Below, piece after piece: positions 43,807-53,176 of a stretch of 64,000 bases of DNA (positions are counted from its first letter, which is position 1; every line of letters begins with the position of its first letter). Location: NCBI RefSeq assembly GCF_034427435.1, contig NZ_JAXQNP010000003.1, positions 1,116,001 to 1,180,000 of the forward strand, written 5' to 3'. The notes below the pieces were generated by a model. That model searched no databases. It was not told the origin of the DNA and was given only the letters and a program-made list of their open reading frames with translations. Position numbers and translations under genes: made by a program. This stretch comes from Nitrospirillum sp034427435. GTDB lineage: Bacteria > Pseudomonadota > Alphaproteobacteria > Azospirillales > Azospirillaceae.

Positions 43807-44931
43807 TTAAGCGCGCTGGCCGGCGGCGGCCGGGGCCTTGGGCTTCAACAGGCGCAGCAGCGCCGGGCGGAACATGTGCTCCAGCGCGCCGGAGAACAGG
43901 ATCACCACGCCCTGGATGACCACCACCAGGCGCGGGCTGATCTCATTGTATTCGAACGACAGTTCCGCCCCGCCCTGGTACAGGGCGCCGAACAGCAGCG
44001 ACGACAGGACGATGCCCACCGGGTGCCCCCGGCCCATCAGGGCCACGGCGATGCCGGTGAAGCCCATGCCGGCCTGGAAGTTCAGGGTGATGCGGTGCTG
44101 CACGCCCTGCAACTCGTTGATGCCGACCAGGCCGGCCAGGGCACCGGAAATGGCCATGGCGACGACGATGGTGGTGCGGGCGTTCATGCCGGCGTAGCGG
44201 GCCGCCGCCTCGTTGGCGCCCACCGTGCGCATCTGGAAGCCCCAGCGGGTGTGCCAGATCAGGAACCAGACCCCGCCGGCGCACAGCAGCGCCAGGATCA
44301 GCGACAGGTTCAGGGGCAGGGTGGGGGTGCGGTATCCCAGGGCGGCGGCGATCTCCTTCACCGCCGGCAGGAAGGTGCTCTCGGCGAACTCGCGGCTTTC
44401 CGGCGCCATCTGGCCATGCTCGATCAGCGGCCCGCCCAGCAGGTAGACCATCAGGGCGCTGGCCAGGAAGTTGAACATGATGGTGGTGATGACGATGTGG
44501 CTGCCGCGATAGGCTTGCAGATATCCCGGGACCAGGCCCCAAACCGCGCCGAACAGGGCGCCCGCCAGCACCGACACCGGCAGCACCGCGTACCAGGGCC
44601 AGCCGCTCAAGGCCAGGCACACCAGGCCGGTGCCCAGGCCGCCGACATAGGCCTGGCCTTCGCCGCCGATATTGAACAGGCCGGCATGGTTGGCGATGGC
44701 CACGGCCAGGCCGGTGAAGATCAGGCTGGTGGCGTAATAGAGGGTGTAGCTGAGGCCCGTGCCGCTGCCCACCGCCCCCTTGACCATGAAGGCCAGGGCG
44801 GAAACGGGGTCCTGGCCGATGGCCAGGATCACCAGGGACGACACCACCAGGGCGGCGCCCAGGTTGATGGCCGGCAGCAGGGCCAGCGTGGCCCAGCGCG
44901 GCAGGCCGTCGGAATTGGTAGACGCGCTCAT
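43807..44931 (-). CDS. ABC transporter permease, BMP/nucleoside type (first permease)
   Basis: 374 residues with about ten membrane helices. YYATSLIFTGLAVAIANHAGLFNIGGEGQAYVGG, GSHIVITTIMFNFLASALMVYLL and MRTVGANEAAARYAGMNA are typical of the larger permease in BMP-type uptake systems. It pairs with the second permease to form the translocation channel. Its start overlaps the ATPase stop by four bases, so translation is coupled. Confidence 0.93.
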   Translation of the reverse strand: MSASTNSDGLPRWATLALLPAINLGAALVVSSLVILAIGQDPVSALAFMVKGAVGSGTGLSYTLYYATSLIFTGLAVAIANHAGLFNIGGEGQAYVGGLGTGLVCLALSGWPWYAVLPVSVLAGALFGAVWGLVPGYLQAYRGSHIVITTIMFNFLASALMVYLLGGPLIEHGQMAPESREFAESTFLPAVKEIAAALGYRTPTLPLNLSLILALLCAGGVWFLIWHTRWGFQMRTVGANEAAARYAGMNARTTIVVAMAISGALAGLVGINELQGVQHRITLNFQAGMGFTGIAVALMGRGHPVGIVLSSLLFGALYQGGAELSFEYNEISPRLVVVIQGVVILFSGALEHMFRPALLRLLKPKAPAAAGQRA

Positions 44932-46541
44932 GCCGCCCCTCCGGCCGCGTCGGCGCGCGGACCCGTCTCGGTTTCCATATCGTCGGTGATGCCGGCCATC
45001 AGGCGGCCGATCAGCCCCTCGTTCGCGTCATCGGCCGCCAGCTCGCCGGTGATGGCGCCGTCGCACATCACCAGGATGCGGTCGGACAGGGCCATGATCT
45101 CCTCCAACTCGGCGGAGACCAGCAGGATGGCCTTGCCGGCGTCGCGCATGGCCAGCAGGCGGCGGTGGATGAACTCGATGGCGCCGATGTCCACGCCGCG
45201 GGTGGGCTGGCCCACCAGCAGCACGTTGGGGTCGCGCTCCATCTCCCGGCCCAGCACCAGCTTCTGCTGGTTGCCGCCGGAGAACAGCGAGGTGCGCAAG
45301 GACGGCTGACGGGGGCGGACGTCCCAGTCCTCCATCAGGCGGGCGGTGGCGGCGGCCACCCGCTTCCAGTTCAGGCGCGGGCCATCGGCCATGGCCGGGT
45401 CGTCCTGATAGCCCAGCAGGGCGTTCTGGAAGGCGGGGAAGGGCTTCACCACCGCGCGGCGCAGGCGGTCCTCCGGCACATGGGCGATGCCCTGGCGCCG
45501 GGCCTGGGCCGGGTCCATGGGGGCCTCCGGCGTCACGTCGCGGCCATTGATGTGGAAGCGGCCGCGCTGGAAGGGCGTCATGCCCGACAGCGCCTCCAGC
45601 AATTCCGACTGGCCATTGCCGGCCACGCCGGCCACGCCCACGATTTCCCCGGCCCGCACGCGGAAGGTGGCGCCCTTCAGGCGCTCCACCCCGCGCTCGT
45701 CCACCACGCTCAGGTCCTCCACCGTCAGCAGCGGCGCGCCCGCGGGCGTCCCCGGCCGGCGGACGACGGGGTTGGCGCGGCGGCCCACCATCGCTTCCGC
45801 CAGCGCGGCCTCGCTGGTGTCCCGGGTGTCGAAGCTGGCCACCACCGCCCCCTGGCGCAGCACCGACACGGCGTCGGTGATGGCCATGATCTCCTTCAGC
45901 TTGTGGGTGATCATCAGGATGGTGCGGCCCTGGGCGCGCAACGCGTCCAGGATGCGGAACAGATCCTGCACCTCCGGCGGCGACAGCACGGCCGTCGGCT
46001 CGTCCAGGATCAGCACCTGGGCGCCGCGATAGAGCGCCTTCAGGATCTCCACCCGCTGCTGCACGCCCACGTTCAGGTCGGCGACCTTGGCGTCCAGCGG
46101 CACGTCCAGGCGGTAGGTCTTCTCCAGGCGCTCCACCTCCGCCCGGGCCTTGCGGATGCCGTCCTTCAGCAGGGCGCCGCCCTCGGCCCCCAGCATCAGG
46201 TTTTCCAGAACGGTGAACTCCTCCACCAGCATGAAGTGCTGGTGGACCATGCCGATGCCCAGGGTGATGGCGTCCTTGGGCTCGCGGATGCGCGCCTCGG
46301 CGCCGTTCACCAGGATCTGCCCCTCATCGGCCTGGTAAAAGCCGTAGAGGATGCTCATCAGCGTGGATTTGCCGGCGCCGTTCTCGCCCACCAGGCCATG
46401 GATGGACCCGGCGCGGATGCGCAGGCTCACGGCCTTGTTGGCGTGGACGGGGCCGAAGCGCTTGTCGATGCCCACCAGTTCCACGGCCCAGGGGCCCGGC
46501 TGCTGCGGCGGGGAAGTCGAGGGGGGAACGGTCTGCGACAC
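44928..46541 (-). CDS. ABC transporter double ATPase, BMP/nucleoside type
   Basis: 537 residues, two fused ATP-binding domains. The first has Walker A GENGAGKST (~55) and Walker B LILDEPTAVL; the second has a degenerate P-loop GVAGNGQSE but intact signature FSGGNQQKLVLGRE. An intact first site with an altered second P-loop is normal for MglA/RbsA/NupA-type ATPases. It powers the two permeases encoded next. It follows the binding-protein gene by about 70 bases. Confidence 0.95.
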   Translation of the reverse strand: MSQTVPPSTSPPQQPGPWAVELVGIDKRFGPVHANKAVSLRIRAGSIHGLVGENGAGKSTLMSILYGFYQADEGQILVNGAEARIREPKDAITLGIGMVHQHFMLVEEFTVLENLMLGAEGGALLKDGIRKARAEVERLEKTYRLDVPLDAKVADLNVGVQQRVEILKALYRGAQVLILDEPTAVLSPPEVQDLFRILDALRAQGRTILMITHKLKEIMAITDAVSVLRQGAVVASFDTRDTSEAALAEAMVGRRANPVVRRPGTPAGAPLLTVEDLSVVDERGVERLKGATFRVRAGEIVGVAGVAGNGQSELLEALSGMTPFQRGRFHINGRDVTPEAPMDPAQARRQGIAHVPEDRLRRAVVKPFPAFQNALLGYQDDPAMADGPRLNWKRVAAATARLMEDWDVRPRQPSLRTSLFSGGNQQKLVLGREMERDPNVLLVGQPTRGVDIGAIEFIHRRLLAMRDAGKAILLVSAELEEIMALSDRILVMCDGAITGELAADDANEGLIGRLMAGITDDMETETGPRADAAGGAA

Positions 46542-46614
46542 GGGGCGGCTGGTCTCTGGGTCGGGGGCCGGCGGGCCCCTGGAGGGGGAGGGGGAAGCGG
46601 CGTGGCGGGCGGCG

Positions 46615-47622
46615 TCAGTACTTGCAGCCGTTGGTTTCGTCGTAATTGGCGACCTTGCGGGTTCCAGCCTGGATTTCCGCCGAGGCCGCGTCCAGTGCCG
46701 CCTTCATCTCCGGCGTCACCAGCTTGGCGTTGTTCTCATCCAGCGCCCAGCCCACGCCGTCCTCCTTCAGGCCCAGCGTGCGCACGCCGGGTTGCCAGGT
46801 GCCGTCCTGCGCCGCCTTGATGGCGTTGTAGGCGGCCACGTCCACCCGCTTGACCATGGAGGTCAGGACGGAGCCCGGGAACAGATGGTTTTGGTTGCTG
46901 TCGACGCCGATGGACAGCTTGCCGGCGTCCTTTGCCGCCTGCAGCACGCCGATGCCGCTTTGCCCGGCGGCGGCGAACACCACGTCCACGCCCCGGTCGA
47001 ACTGGCTCTTGGCCAATTCGCCGCCGCGCGTGGGATCCGACCAGGCGGCGGGCGTGGTGCCCACCATGTTGGTGATGACGTGGTCGTCCGGGGCCACGGC
47101 CTTCACCCCCTGCTCATACCCACAGGCGAATCGGCGGATCAGGGGGATGTCCATGCCGCCGACGAAGCCGACCGTGTGGGTCTTGCTGCTCAAGGCCGCC
47201 AGCATGCCCACCAGGTACGACCCCTCCTGCTCGGAAAACAGGATGGACTGAACGTTGGGCAGCTTCACCACGCCGTCGATCAGGGTGAACTTGATCTCCG
47301 GGAATTCCTTGGCGACCTTGGCCACGGCCGGCGCCTGGCTGAAGCCCACGGCCAGGATGATGTCGGCGCCATGCTCCGCCAGGCGGCGCAGGTACTGCTC
47401 GCGCTGGACGTCGTTGCTGATCTCCAACGCCTTGTAGGTGATGCCCGTCTCACGGCGGAAATGCTCGATTCCCGTCAGGACGCCTTCGTTGAAGGACTTG
47501 TCGTACTTGCCGCCATAATCGAAGACCACGCCGGGAAAGAAGGCGGCATCCGCTTTGGGGGCGGACAAGGCGCAGCTCAACAGGGCGGCCGCCGCCAACG
47601 CCGCGCGGATCGCTCTACTCAT
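46615..47622 (-). CDS. BMP-family ABC transporter substrate-binding protein
   Basis: 335 residues from MSRAIRAALAAA, with a signal peptide ending DA-AFFPGV; the open frame extends upstream but without a signal. The periplasmic-binding fold shows FDYGGKYDKSFNEGVLTGIEHF, VGFVGGMDIPLIRRFACGYEQG and VVFAAAGQSGIGVLQAAKDAG, with IGVDSNQNHLFPGSVLTSMVKR late, all BMP/PnrA signatures. PnrA-type proteins bind purine nucleosides. It is first in the operon; neighbouring cpdB and deoxyribosyltransferase genes fit nucleoside uptake. Confidence 0.94.
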   Translation of the reverse strand: MSRAIRAALAAAALLSCALSAPKADAAFFPGVVFDYGGKYDKSFNEGVLTGIEHFRRETGITYKALEISNDVQREQYLRRLAEHGADIILAVGFSQAPAVAKVAKEFPEIKFTLIDGVVKLPNVQSILFSEQEGSYLVGMLAALSSKTHTVGFVGGMDIPLIRRFACGYEQGVKAVAPDDHVITNMVGTTPAAWSDPTRGGELAKSQFDRGVDVVFAAAGQSGIGVLQAAKDAGKLSIGVDSNQNHLFPGSVLTSMVKRVDVAAYNAIKAAQDGTWQPGVRTLGLKEDGVGWALDENNAKLVTPEMKAALDAASAEIQAGTRKVANYDETNGCKY

Positions 47623-47996
47623 GAAGGGTCCCTGCCTCCCTTGGGGCATACTCGATTGACGGCGGCGAACGGGAAGGCCGCACCGCTTGCTCGACCTGAA
47701 ACCTAGTCCATTTCCCAAGCTCCCGGCAAGCCGGGGGCGCAAGGGGGCACGGCACGGGACGGCACCCTGGCTGATCCTGACCAAATGGTCAAGATAGGGC
47801 GGCGCGGCCATGTCCGCCATTTGCGGTTGCGGCAGGTGCTGACGCCAGGGTTGCGGCCGCTTGCGACACTTTCATGACGGGCCGGGCGGGTGGGGTTTTC
47901 CGGGTTGACAGGCCCCGGAGGGCAGGCACTCTGCCGCCCGTTCGCGCCATTCCCTTTGGCGTTCCTTTGCCCTACCAGCCGTCGAGATTCCGCCCC

Positions 47997-49598
47997 ATGA
48001 CCCGGTTCAGCCCTGTTCCCGAGGCCACCCGCCGCGCCCTGCTGAAGACCTTCGGCGCGACTGCGGCCACGGCCTTCCTGCTGCCGTCGTCCATCGGCTC
48101 GGCCCTGGCGCAGGCGGCGTTCAGCAACGACCCGTTCTCGCTGGGCGTGGCCTCGGGCGATCCACTGCCGGATGGCTTCGTGCTGTGGACCCGGCTGGCG
48201 CCCGATCCGCTGGCGTTCGGCTATGGCATGCCCAAGCGGCCGGTGGAGGTGGACTGGCAGGTGGCGACGGACGACCGCATGCGCACCATCGTGCAGAGCG
48301 GGACCGAGGTGGCGCGGCCGGAACTGGGCCATGCCGTCCATGTCGAGGTCGGCGGCCTGGAACCGGGCCGCGATTATTACTACCGCTTCACCGTAGGGGC
48401 GGAGCGCAGCATGGTGGCCCGTGCCCGCACCGCCCCGGCCCTGGGCGCCAAGGTGGACCGCGTGCGCCTGGGCATGGTCGGCTGCCAGAATTACGAGGAC
48501 GGCTATTACACCGCCTTCCGCCATCTGGCGGAGGAGCGGCCGGACTTCGTCTTCCACTATGGCGACTACATCTACGAAAACCGGGTGCGGACGCATGAGA
48601 GCAGCCGCTACGGCGGCCTGGCCATCCCCACCCCCCGGCAGCATCTGGGCGACGAGCCCTATTCGTTGGATGAATACCGCCGCCGCTACGCCCAGTACAC
48701 CCTGGACCTGGACCTGCAGCTGGCCCGCGCCGCCTGCCCGTGGATGGTGACCTGGGATGACCATGAGGTTGACAACAACTGGACGGGCGCCATCGACGGC
48801 GCCGGCATCGCGCCGCCTGAATTTTTCCTGCTGCGCCGCGCGGCGGCCGCCCAGGCGTATTACGAGCACATGCCCCTGCGTCGCGCCTCCTGGCCCAAGG
48901 GCCCGGACATGCAGATTTACCGCCGCCTGGCCTTCGGCAACCTGATCGACCTGCACTTGCTGGACACGCGGCAGTTTCGCACCGACCAGCCCTGCGGCGA
49001 CGGCTTCAAGCCCGCCTGCGAGGGCCAGGACGATGACGACGCTCAGGTGATGGGGGAGGAGCAGGAGCGCTGGCTGTTCGAGGGGCTGGACCGCGGCCGC
49101 GCCCGCTGGAACATCATCGGCCAGCAGGTGATGATGATGACCATGAACCGCGAGCCCTGGCACGGCCCCATCTACAACATGGACAGCTGGGAAGGGTATC
49201 ACCAGCCGCGCCAACGCCTGCTGCGCCACATCGCCGACCGCCGCCTGAACAACGTGGTGGTGCTGACGGGGGATGAGCACCAGAACTTCGTCGGCGACCT
49301 CAAGACCGACTACCGCAGCGACAAGGCCCCCATCGTCGCCACCGAATTCGTCGGCACCTCCATCAGCTCCGGCGGCGACGGCGCCGACAAGCGCCCCCGG
49401 CAGGAGGAGATCCAGCGCGGTAACCCGCACATCCGCTTCATGAACGACCAGCGCGGCTATCTGATGTGCGACATCGGCCATGACAAGCTGACGGCCAACT
49501 TCCGCGTCATGGACCGCGTCAGCACCCCCGGCGGCGCCATCAGCACCCGCGCCAGCTTCGTGGTGGAACCGGGCAAGCCGGGGGCGAAGCAGGCGTAG
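47997..49598 (+). CDS. phoD: Alkaline phosphatase D, Tat-exported
   Basis: 533 residues from MTRFSPVPEATRRALLKTFG, whose twin arginines followed by LLKTF mark a Tat signal, as PhoD needs to fold with metal before export. The N-terminal beta domain (FSLGVASGDPLPDGFVLWTRL) and phosphatase core follow; metal and catalytic motifs include MVGCQNYEDGYYTAFRHLAEE, FHYGDYIYE, TWDDHEVDNNW and LTGDEHQNFVGDL. A phosphodiesterase/monoesterase for extracytoplasmic phosphorus scavenging, often Pho-regulated, though I saw no clear Pho box. The stop is only 16 bases from the convergent nfeD stop. Confidence 0.95.
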   Translation: MTRFSPVPEATRRALLKTFGATAATAFLLPSSIGSALAQAAFSNDPFSLGVASGDPLPDGFVLWTRLAPDPLAFGYGMPKRPVEVDWQVATDDRMRTIVQSGTEVARPELGHAVHVEVGGLEPGRDYYYRFTVGAERSMVARARTAPALGAKVDRVRLGMVGCQNYEDGYYTAFRHLAEERPDFVFHYGDYIYENRVRTHESSRYGGLAIPTPRQHLGDEPYSLDEYRRRYAQYTLDLDLQLARAACPWMVTWDDHEVDNNWTGAIDGAGIAPPEFFLLRRAAAAQAYYEHMPLRRASWPKGPDMQIYRRLAFGNLIDLHLLDTRQFRTDQPCGDGFKPACEGQDDDDAQVMGEEQERWLFEGLDRGRARWNIIGQQVMMMTMNREPWHGPIYNMDSWEGYHQPRQRLLRHIADRRLNNVVVLTGDEHQNFVGDLKTDYRSDKAPIVATEFVGTSISSGGDGADKRPRQEEIQRGNPHIRFMNDQRGYLMCDIGHDKLTANFRVMDRVSTPGGAISTRASFVVEPGKPGAKQA

Positions 49599-49614
49599 TT
49601 CTGAATCGGCGGCC

Positions 49615-50073
49615 TTACGCCGCCTCCACCCTCAGTGCCGTGCCATCCAGCCCCACCACCCGCACGGCCGCGCCCGCCGGCAGGCCGTCGGGGCCGTGGA
49701 CCAGCCAGGCGCCGTCGTCCAGGCGGGCGCGGCCCTGGCCGTTGACGATGGCGGTTTCCAGGGTGACCACGCGGCCCAGGTAGAGGGCCCCGCGCTCATT
49801 CAGCCGCTCGGGCGGGGCCTGCGTGGCGGTGCCGTTGCGGCCCAGCCACCGACGGGTGATGACCAGCAAGGCGGCCGCGAGAACGGCGAACAGCACCACC
49901 TGGGCCACCAGGGGCAGGGCGGGGACCAGGAACAGCACGCACCCCACCAGTACCGCCGCCACCCCCAGCCACAGCAGGCCGACGCCGGGGGTGATCATTT
50001 CCACCAGCGCCAGGGCGACGCCCGCCGCCCACCAGTGCCAGGCATGGGCCGTCCATGCGGTGAAGTCGGGCAT
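49615..50073 (-). CDS. NfeD-family membrane protein
   Basis: 152 residues: three or four membrane helices (WWAAGVALALVEMITPGVGLLWLGVAAVLVG; VVLFAVLAAALLVI) and a C-terminal OB-fold (YLGRVVTLETAIVNGQGRARLDDGAWLVHG). This is the short NfeD form, encoded beside stomatin-like proteins, with which it forms membrane microdomain or quality-control complexes. The gene lies 10 bases downstream of the SPFH gene on the same strand. Confidence 0.93.
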   Translation of the reverse strand: MPDFTAWTAHAWHWWAAGVALALVEMITPGVGLLWLGVAAVLVGCVLFLVPALPLVAQVVLFAVLAAALLVITRRWLGRNGTATQAPPERLNERGALYLGRVVTLETAIVNGQGRARLDDGAWLVHGPDGLPAGAAVRVVGLDGTALRVEAA

Positions 50074-50083
50074 GGCCTTCTCC

Positions 50084-51121
50084 TCAGCTCTCGGGCGTCG
50101 ACCAGGGGCCGCCGGCCGGCGGTGCCGGGGGTGGGGCGGGCGGCGGATCGGTCCGGCGGGGCGGGGCGCTGGGGCGGGCCTGGTTGGCGGGCGCGCCGGC
50201 GAAGCTGTCCTTGGCCAGTTCGGCGATGCCGCCCAGGGCGCCCAGGATGCCGGTCGACTCCATGGGCATGAACAGGATTTTCTGGTTGGGGCTGGCGGCG
50301 AAGCCCTTCAGCGCGTCGACATAGCGCTGGGCGATGAAGTAGTTCACGGCCTGCACGCTGCCGCCGGCGATGGCCTCCGACACCACGCGGGTGGCGGTGG
50401 CCTCCGCTTCCGCCAGGCGCACGCGGGCCTCCGCCTCGCGGAAGGCCGCTTCCCTCTTGCCTTCCGCTTGCAGGATGGCGGACTGCTTTTCGCCCTCCGC
50501 CCGCAGGATGGCGGATTGGCGCAGGCCTTCCGCCTCCAGGATCAGGGCGCGGCGTTCCCGCTCCGCCTTCATCTGGCGGGCCATGCTGTCCACCAGGTCG
50601 CGCGGCGGTTGGATGTCGCGGATTTCCACGCGGGTGATCTTGACGCCCCAGGGATGGGTGGCGGCGTCCACCACGGTCAGCAGGCGGGCGTTGATGGCGT
50701 CGCGCTGCGACAGCAGTTCGTCCAAATCCATGGACCCCATGACCGTGCGCAGGTTGGTCATGGTCAGGTTCAGCACGGCGCTGTCCAGGTTGCGCACCTC
50801 ATAGCTGGCCTTGGCGGCGTCCAGCACCTGGAAGAACAGCACGCCGTCCACCGTCACCATGGCGTTGTCCTTGGTGATGATCTCCTGCGACGGCACGTCC
50901 AGCACCACCTCCTGCATGGTCTGGCGGGCGCCGATGCGGTCGAAGAAGGGGACGATGATGGCCAGGCCGGGCTTCAGGGTGCGGGTGTACCGCCCGAACC
51001 GCTCCACCGTGTATTCCATGCCCTGGGGCACGGTCTTGATGCCGCTGTAGACAAGAACGATGGCGAAGGCCAGGACGGCCAAGGCGAACACGCCGAAAGG
51101 CGACAAGGCGTCTCTCCCCAT
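50084..51121 (-). CDS. SPFH/stomatin-like protein (QmcA type)
   Basis: 345 residues. One N-terminal helix (FGVFALAVLAFAIVLVYSGI) anchors an SPFH domain: VPQGMEYTVERFGRYTRTLKPGLAIIVPF, ISKDNA-like ITKDNAMVTVDGVLFFQV and GVKITRVEIRDIQPP. A helical coiled region with Ala/Glu repeats (AILRAEGEKQSAILQAEGKREAAFREAEARV) and a Pro-rich tail follow. This is the prokaryotic stomatin group that partners with NfeD in oligomeric membrane rings affecting proteostasis. Confidence 0.94.
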   Translation of the reverse strand: MGRDALSPFGVFALAVLAFAIVLVYSGIKTVPQGMEYTVERFGRYTRTLKPGLAIIVPFFDRIGARQTMQEVVLDVPSQEIITKDNAMVTVDGVLFFQVLDAAKASYEVRNLDSAVLNLTMTNLRTVMGSMDLDELLSQRDAINARLLTVVDAATHPWGVKITRVEIRDIQPPRDLVDSMARQMKAERERRALILEAEGLRQSAILRAEGEKQSAILQAEGKREAAFREAEARVRLAEAEATATRVVSEAIAGGSVQAVNYFIAQRYVDALKGFAASPNQKILFMPMESTGILGALGGIAELAKDSFAGAPANQARPSAPPRRTDPPPAPPPAPPAGGPWSTPES

Positions 51122-51233
51122 TTGGTGGCGCGGGGAACCGACGCGCTGGCCCCCCTTTGCCGGGCATCATGCCATAAGGCGGGTGCCGCCGCCCGGGATT
51201 TGTCCCGAGGGTTGTGCCCCTATGCCCGCACCC

Positions 51234-52469
51234 CTATGCCTGCACCAACCCCATCCAGCGCGCCTTGGCGGTGGCGTAGGTGGCGTCGCCCAGCACGCAG
51301 TCCAGTTGCGGCAGGCGGGTGATCAGGGGTTGGTTGGGCACCTCGCCGGCCATCCAATCCCGGCCCAACTGCCGGATCAGGGCGATCTGCCCCGGTTCCA
51401 CCGCGTCCGCCGGCAGGGCGGCCACCTGGGCGAACCGGCCATTAGCCAGGCCTGGCGGCGCCGTCCAGGCCCCATTCCGCAACACCGGCTGGATGGAAAC
51501 ATTCAGGCGCACCAATCCGCCCAGGGTGGCCGGGTCCGCGCCCGCCAGGCGCTGGGCCAAGATGTGGGCCTCCAGGCTGGCGGTATCGGGCGGGTCGTCC
51601 AGGGTGGTCTGGGCCAACAGCGACAGGTCGCCCAGGGCGCCCCGCATCCCCACCGGTTCCGCCAGGTGGGCGGGCGGCTGGCTGGTGTTGGTCACCGGCG
51701 CGTGACGGGTGGTGCCGCTGCCCAGGCTCAGTATCTGTAGGCCGGTGGCGCCGCCCGGTTGGGCCAGCGCCTCCATCACCGCCAGCATCACCGGGTTGTT
51801 GCAGCCGGTCAGCCCACCATCCCAGTACAGGCGTCCCTCGCACCGGGCGGGTTCGTCGAAAAAGGTCACGGGCGCGGTGCTGCTGGCGTTGATGACCTCC
51901 GCCAGCGGGGCGGTGGCGGCCTGCGGCTCCGTCACCGCCGTGGCCAGGCCGGCATAGCTGCGGAAGGTCATGGCCCGGCGCTGGGCGTAATCGAACGCGG
52001 GGATGAACACCTTGACCGGTGTCCCGCCGCGCCGTGCCAGGGGCAGGGGCAGGCGGGCCATGGGGCAGGCGGACAGGGCCAGCGGACGGATCTGGCCATT
52101 CACGGTGGCGGGGGTGGGCGGCACCAGGCCGGGGTCGTCCAGCAGGGCGGCGAGGCCGGCTAGTTTGCCCTGGGTGCTGTATTGGGCCCCCAAGCCCAGG
52201 CCGGCGATGACCTGGTCCAGCCCCGCCACCTTCACGAACAGGCTGCCCCGCCGTGTGTCGTCCACGAACAGGTCCAGGATCTGCGCCGGCGTCAGGTTCT
52301 TGACCAGCCCGCCCAGCACGATGGCCCCGGCGGAGGTGCCGGCCACCAGGTCGAATTCCGCCAGGATGTCGTGGCCAGGCGTGTCGGCGCCGTACAGGTC
52401 GCCCAGCACCATGGCTTCCAGCAGGGCCCAGGGGCCGCCGCCGTCCAGCGTCAGGATGCGATAGCTCAT
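51234..52469 (-). CDS. Patatin-like phospholipase
   Basis: 411 residues from MSYRILTLDGGGPWAL, with GAGGGGCAC-type spacing upstream; earlier in-frame codons have no support. The patatin dyad is present: nucleophile Ser in GTSAGAIVLGGLV and Asp in LYWDGGLTG. The oxyanion loop reads LDGGGPWALLEA instead of the canonical DGGGxRG, lacking the Arg. Predicted soluble, lipid-acyl hydrolase or a divergent relative. It begins 57 bases downstream of the last Calvin-cycle gene on the same strand, which may give read-through expression, but a metabolic link is not evident. Confidence 0.85.
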   Translation of the reverse strand: MSYRILTLDGGGPWALLEAMVLGDLYGADTPGHDILAEFDLVAGTSAGAIVLGGLVKNLTPAQILDLFVDDTRRGSLFVKVAGLDQVIAGLGLGAQYSTQGKLAGLAALLDDPGLVPPTPATVNGQIRPLALSACPMARLPLPLARRGGTPVKVFIPAFDYAQRRAMTFRSYAGLATAVTEPQAATAPLAEVINASSTAPVTFFDEPARCEGRLYWDGGLTGCNNPVMLAVMEALAQPGGATGLQILSLGSGTTRHAPVTNTSQPPAHLAEPVGMRGALGDLSLLAQTTLDDPPDTASLEAHILAQRLAGADPATLGGLVRLNVSIQPVLRNGAWTAPPGLANGRFAQVAALPADAVEPGQIALIRQLGRDWMAGEVPNQPLITRLPQLDCVLGDATYATAKARWMGLVQA

Positions 52470-52525
52470 GTGCCCCTCCTTAACCGTCTGCGTATTCGGC
52501 TGGAGGGGTGATAGACTATTACTAC

Positions 52526-53176
52526 TTAACCGCGCAACGCCCCGATGTTGGCGTGGTAGCGGCTGGGCCCGCCCTGGAACACGGCGGAGCCGGCGACCAG
52601 CACCTCCGCCCCCGCCTGGGCGCACAGGCGCGCCGTCTCATGGTTCACCCCGCCGTCAACCTCGATCTGGATGGGCCGGCGGCCGATCAGGGCGCGCAGG
52701 GCCTGGATCTTGGGGATCATGGCGGGGATGAAGGATTGGCCGCCGAAGCCGGGGTTCACCGTCATGACCAGCACCAGGTCCAGCCGGTCCAGGACATAGG
52801 CGACGGCGCTTTCCGGCGTGGACGGGTTCAGCGCCACCCCGGCCTTCTTGCCCAGGGCGCGGATGCGCTCCAGCGTGCGGTCCAGGTGGGTGGTGGCCTC
52901 CGCCTGCACGGTGATGATGTCGGCCCCGGCCTGGGCGAAGGCCTCCAGATAGGGATCGACCGGGCTGATCATCAGATGCACGTCGAAGGGGCGGTCGGTA
53001 TGGGGGCGCAGCGCCTTCACCACGGCGGGGCCGATGGTGATGTTGGGCACGAAATGGCCGTCCATGACATCGACATGGATGTAGTCCGCCCCCGCCGCGG
53101 TGATGGCCCGCACCTCGGCGCCCAGGCTGGCGAAGTCGGCGGACAGGATGCTGGGGGCGATCAGTGGTTGGGTCAT
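52526..53176 (-). CDS. cbbE: Ribulose-phosphate 3-epimerase
   Basis: 216 residues. Interconverts ribulose 5-phosphate and xylulose 5-phosphate, feeding RuBP regeneration. The TIM barrel shows APSILSADFASLG, HVDVMDGHFVPNITIGP, MTVNPGFGGQSF and EVDGGVNHETA with metal-binding His and Asp residues in place. Its ATG overlaps the cbbX stop by four bases. Last gene of the cbbFPTALSXE operon. Confidence 0.96.
   Translation of the reverse strand: MTQPLIAPSILSADFASLGAEVRAITAAGADYIHVDVMDGHFVPNITIGPAVVKALRPHTDRPFDVHLMISPVDPYLEAFAQAGADIITVQAEATTHLDRTLERIRALGKKAGVALNPSTPESAVAYVLDRLDLVLVMTVNPGFGGQSFIPAMIPKIQALRALIGRRPIQIEVDGGVNHETARLCAQAGAEVLVAGSAVFQGGPSRYHANIGALRG

Noticed and set aside
43387..45309. 640-codon open frame on the + strand
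   Set aside because: Antisense to the two ABC permeases and the start of the ATPase gene; no protein features.
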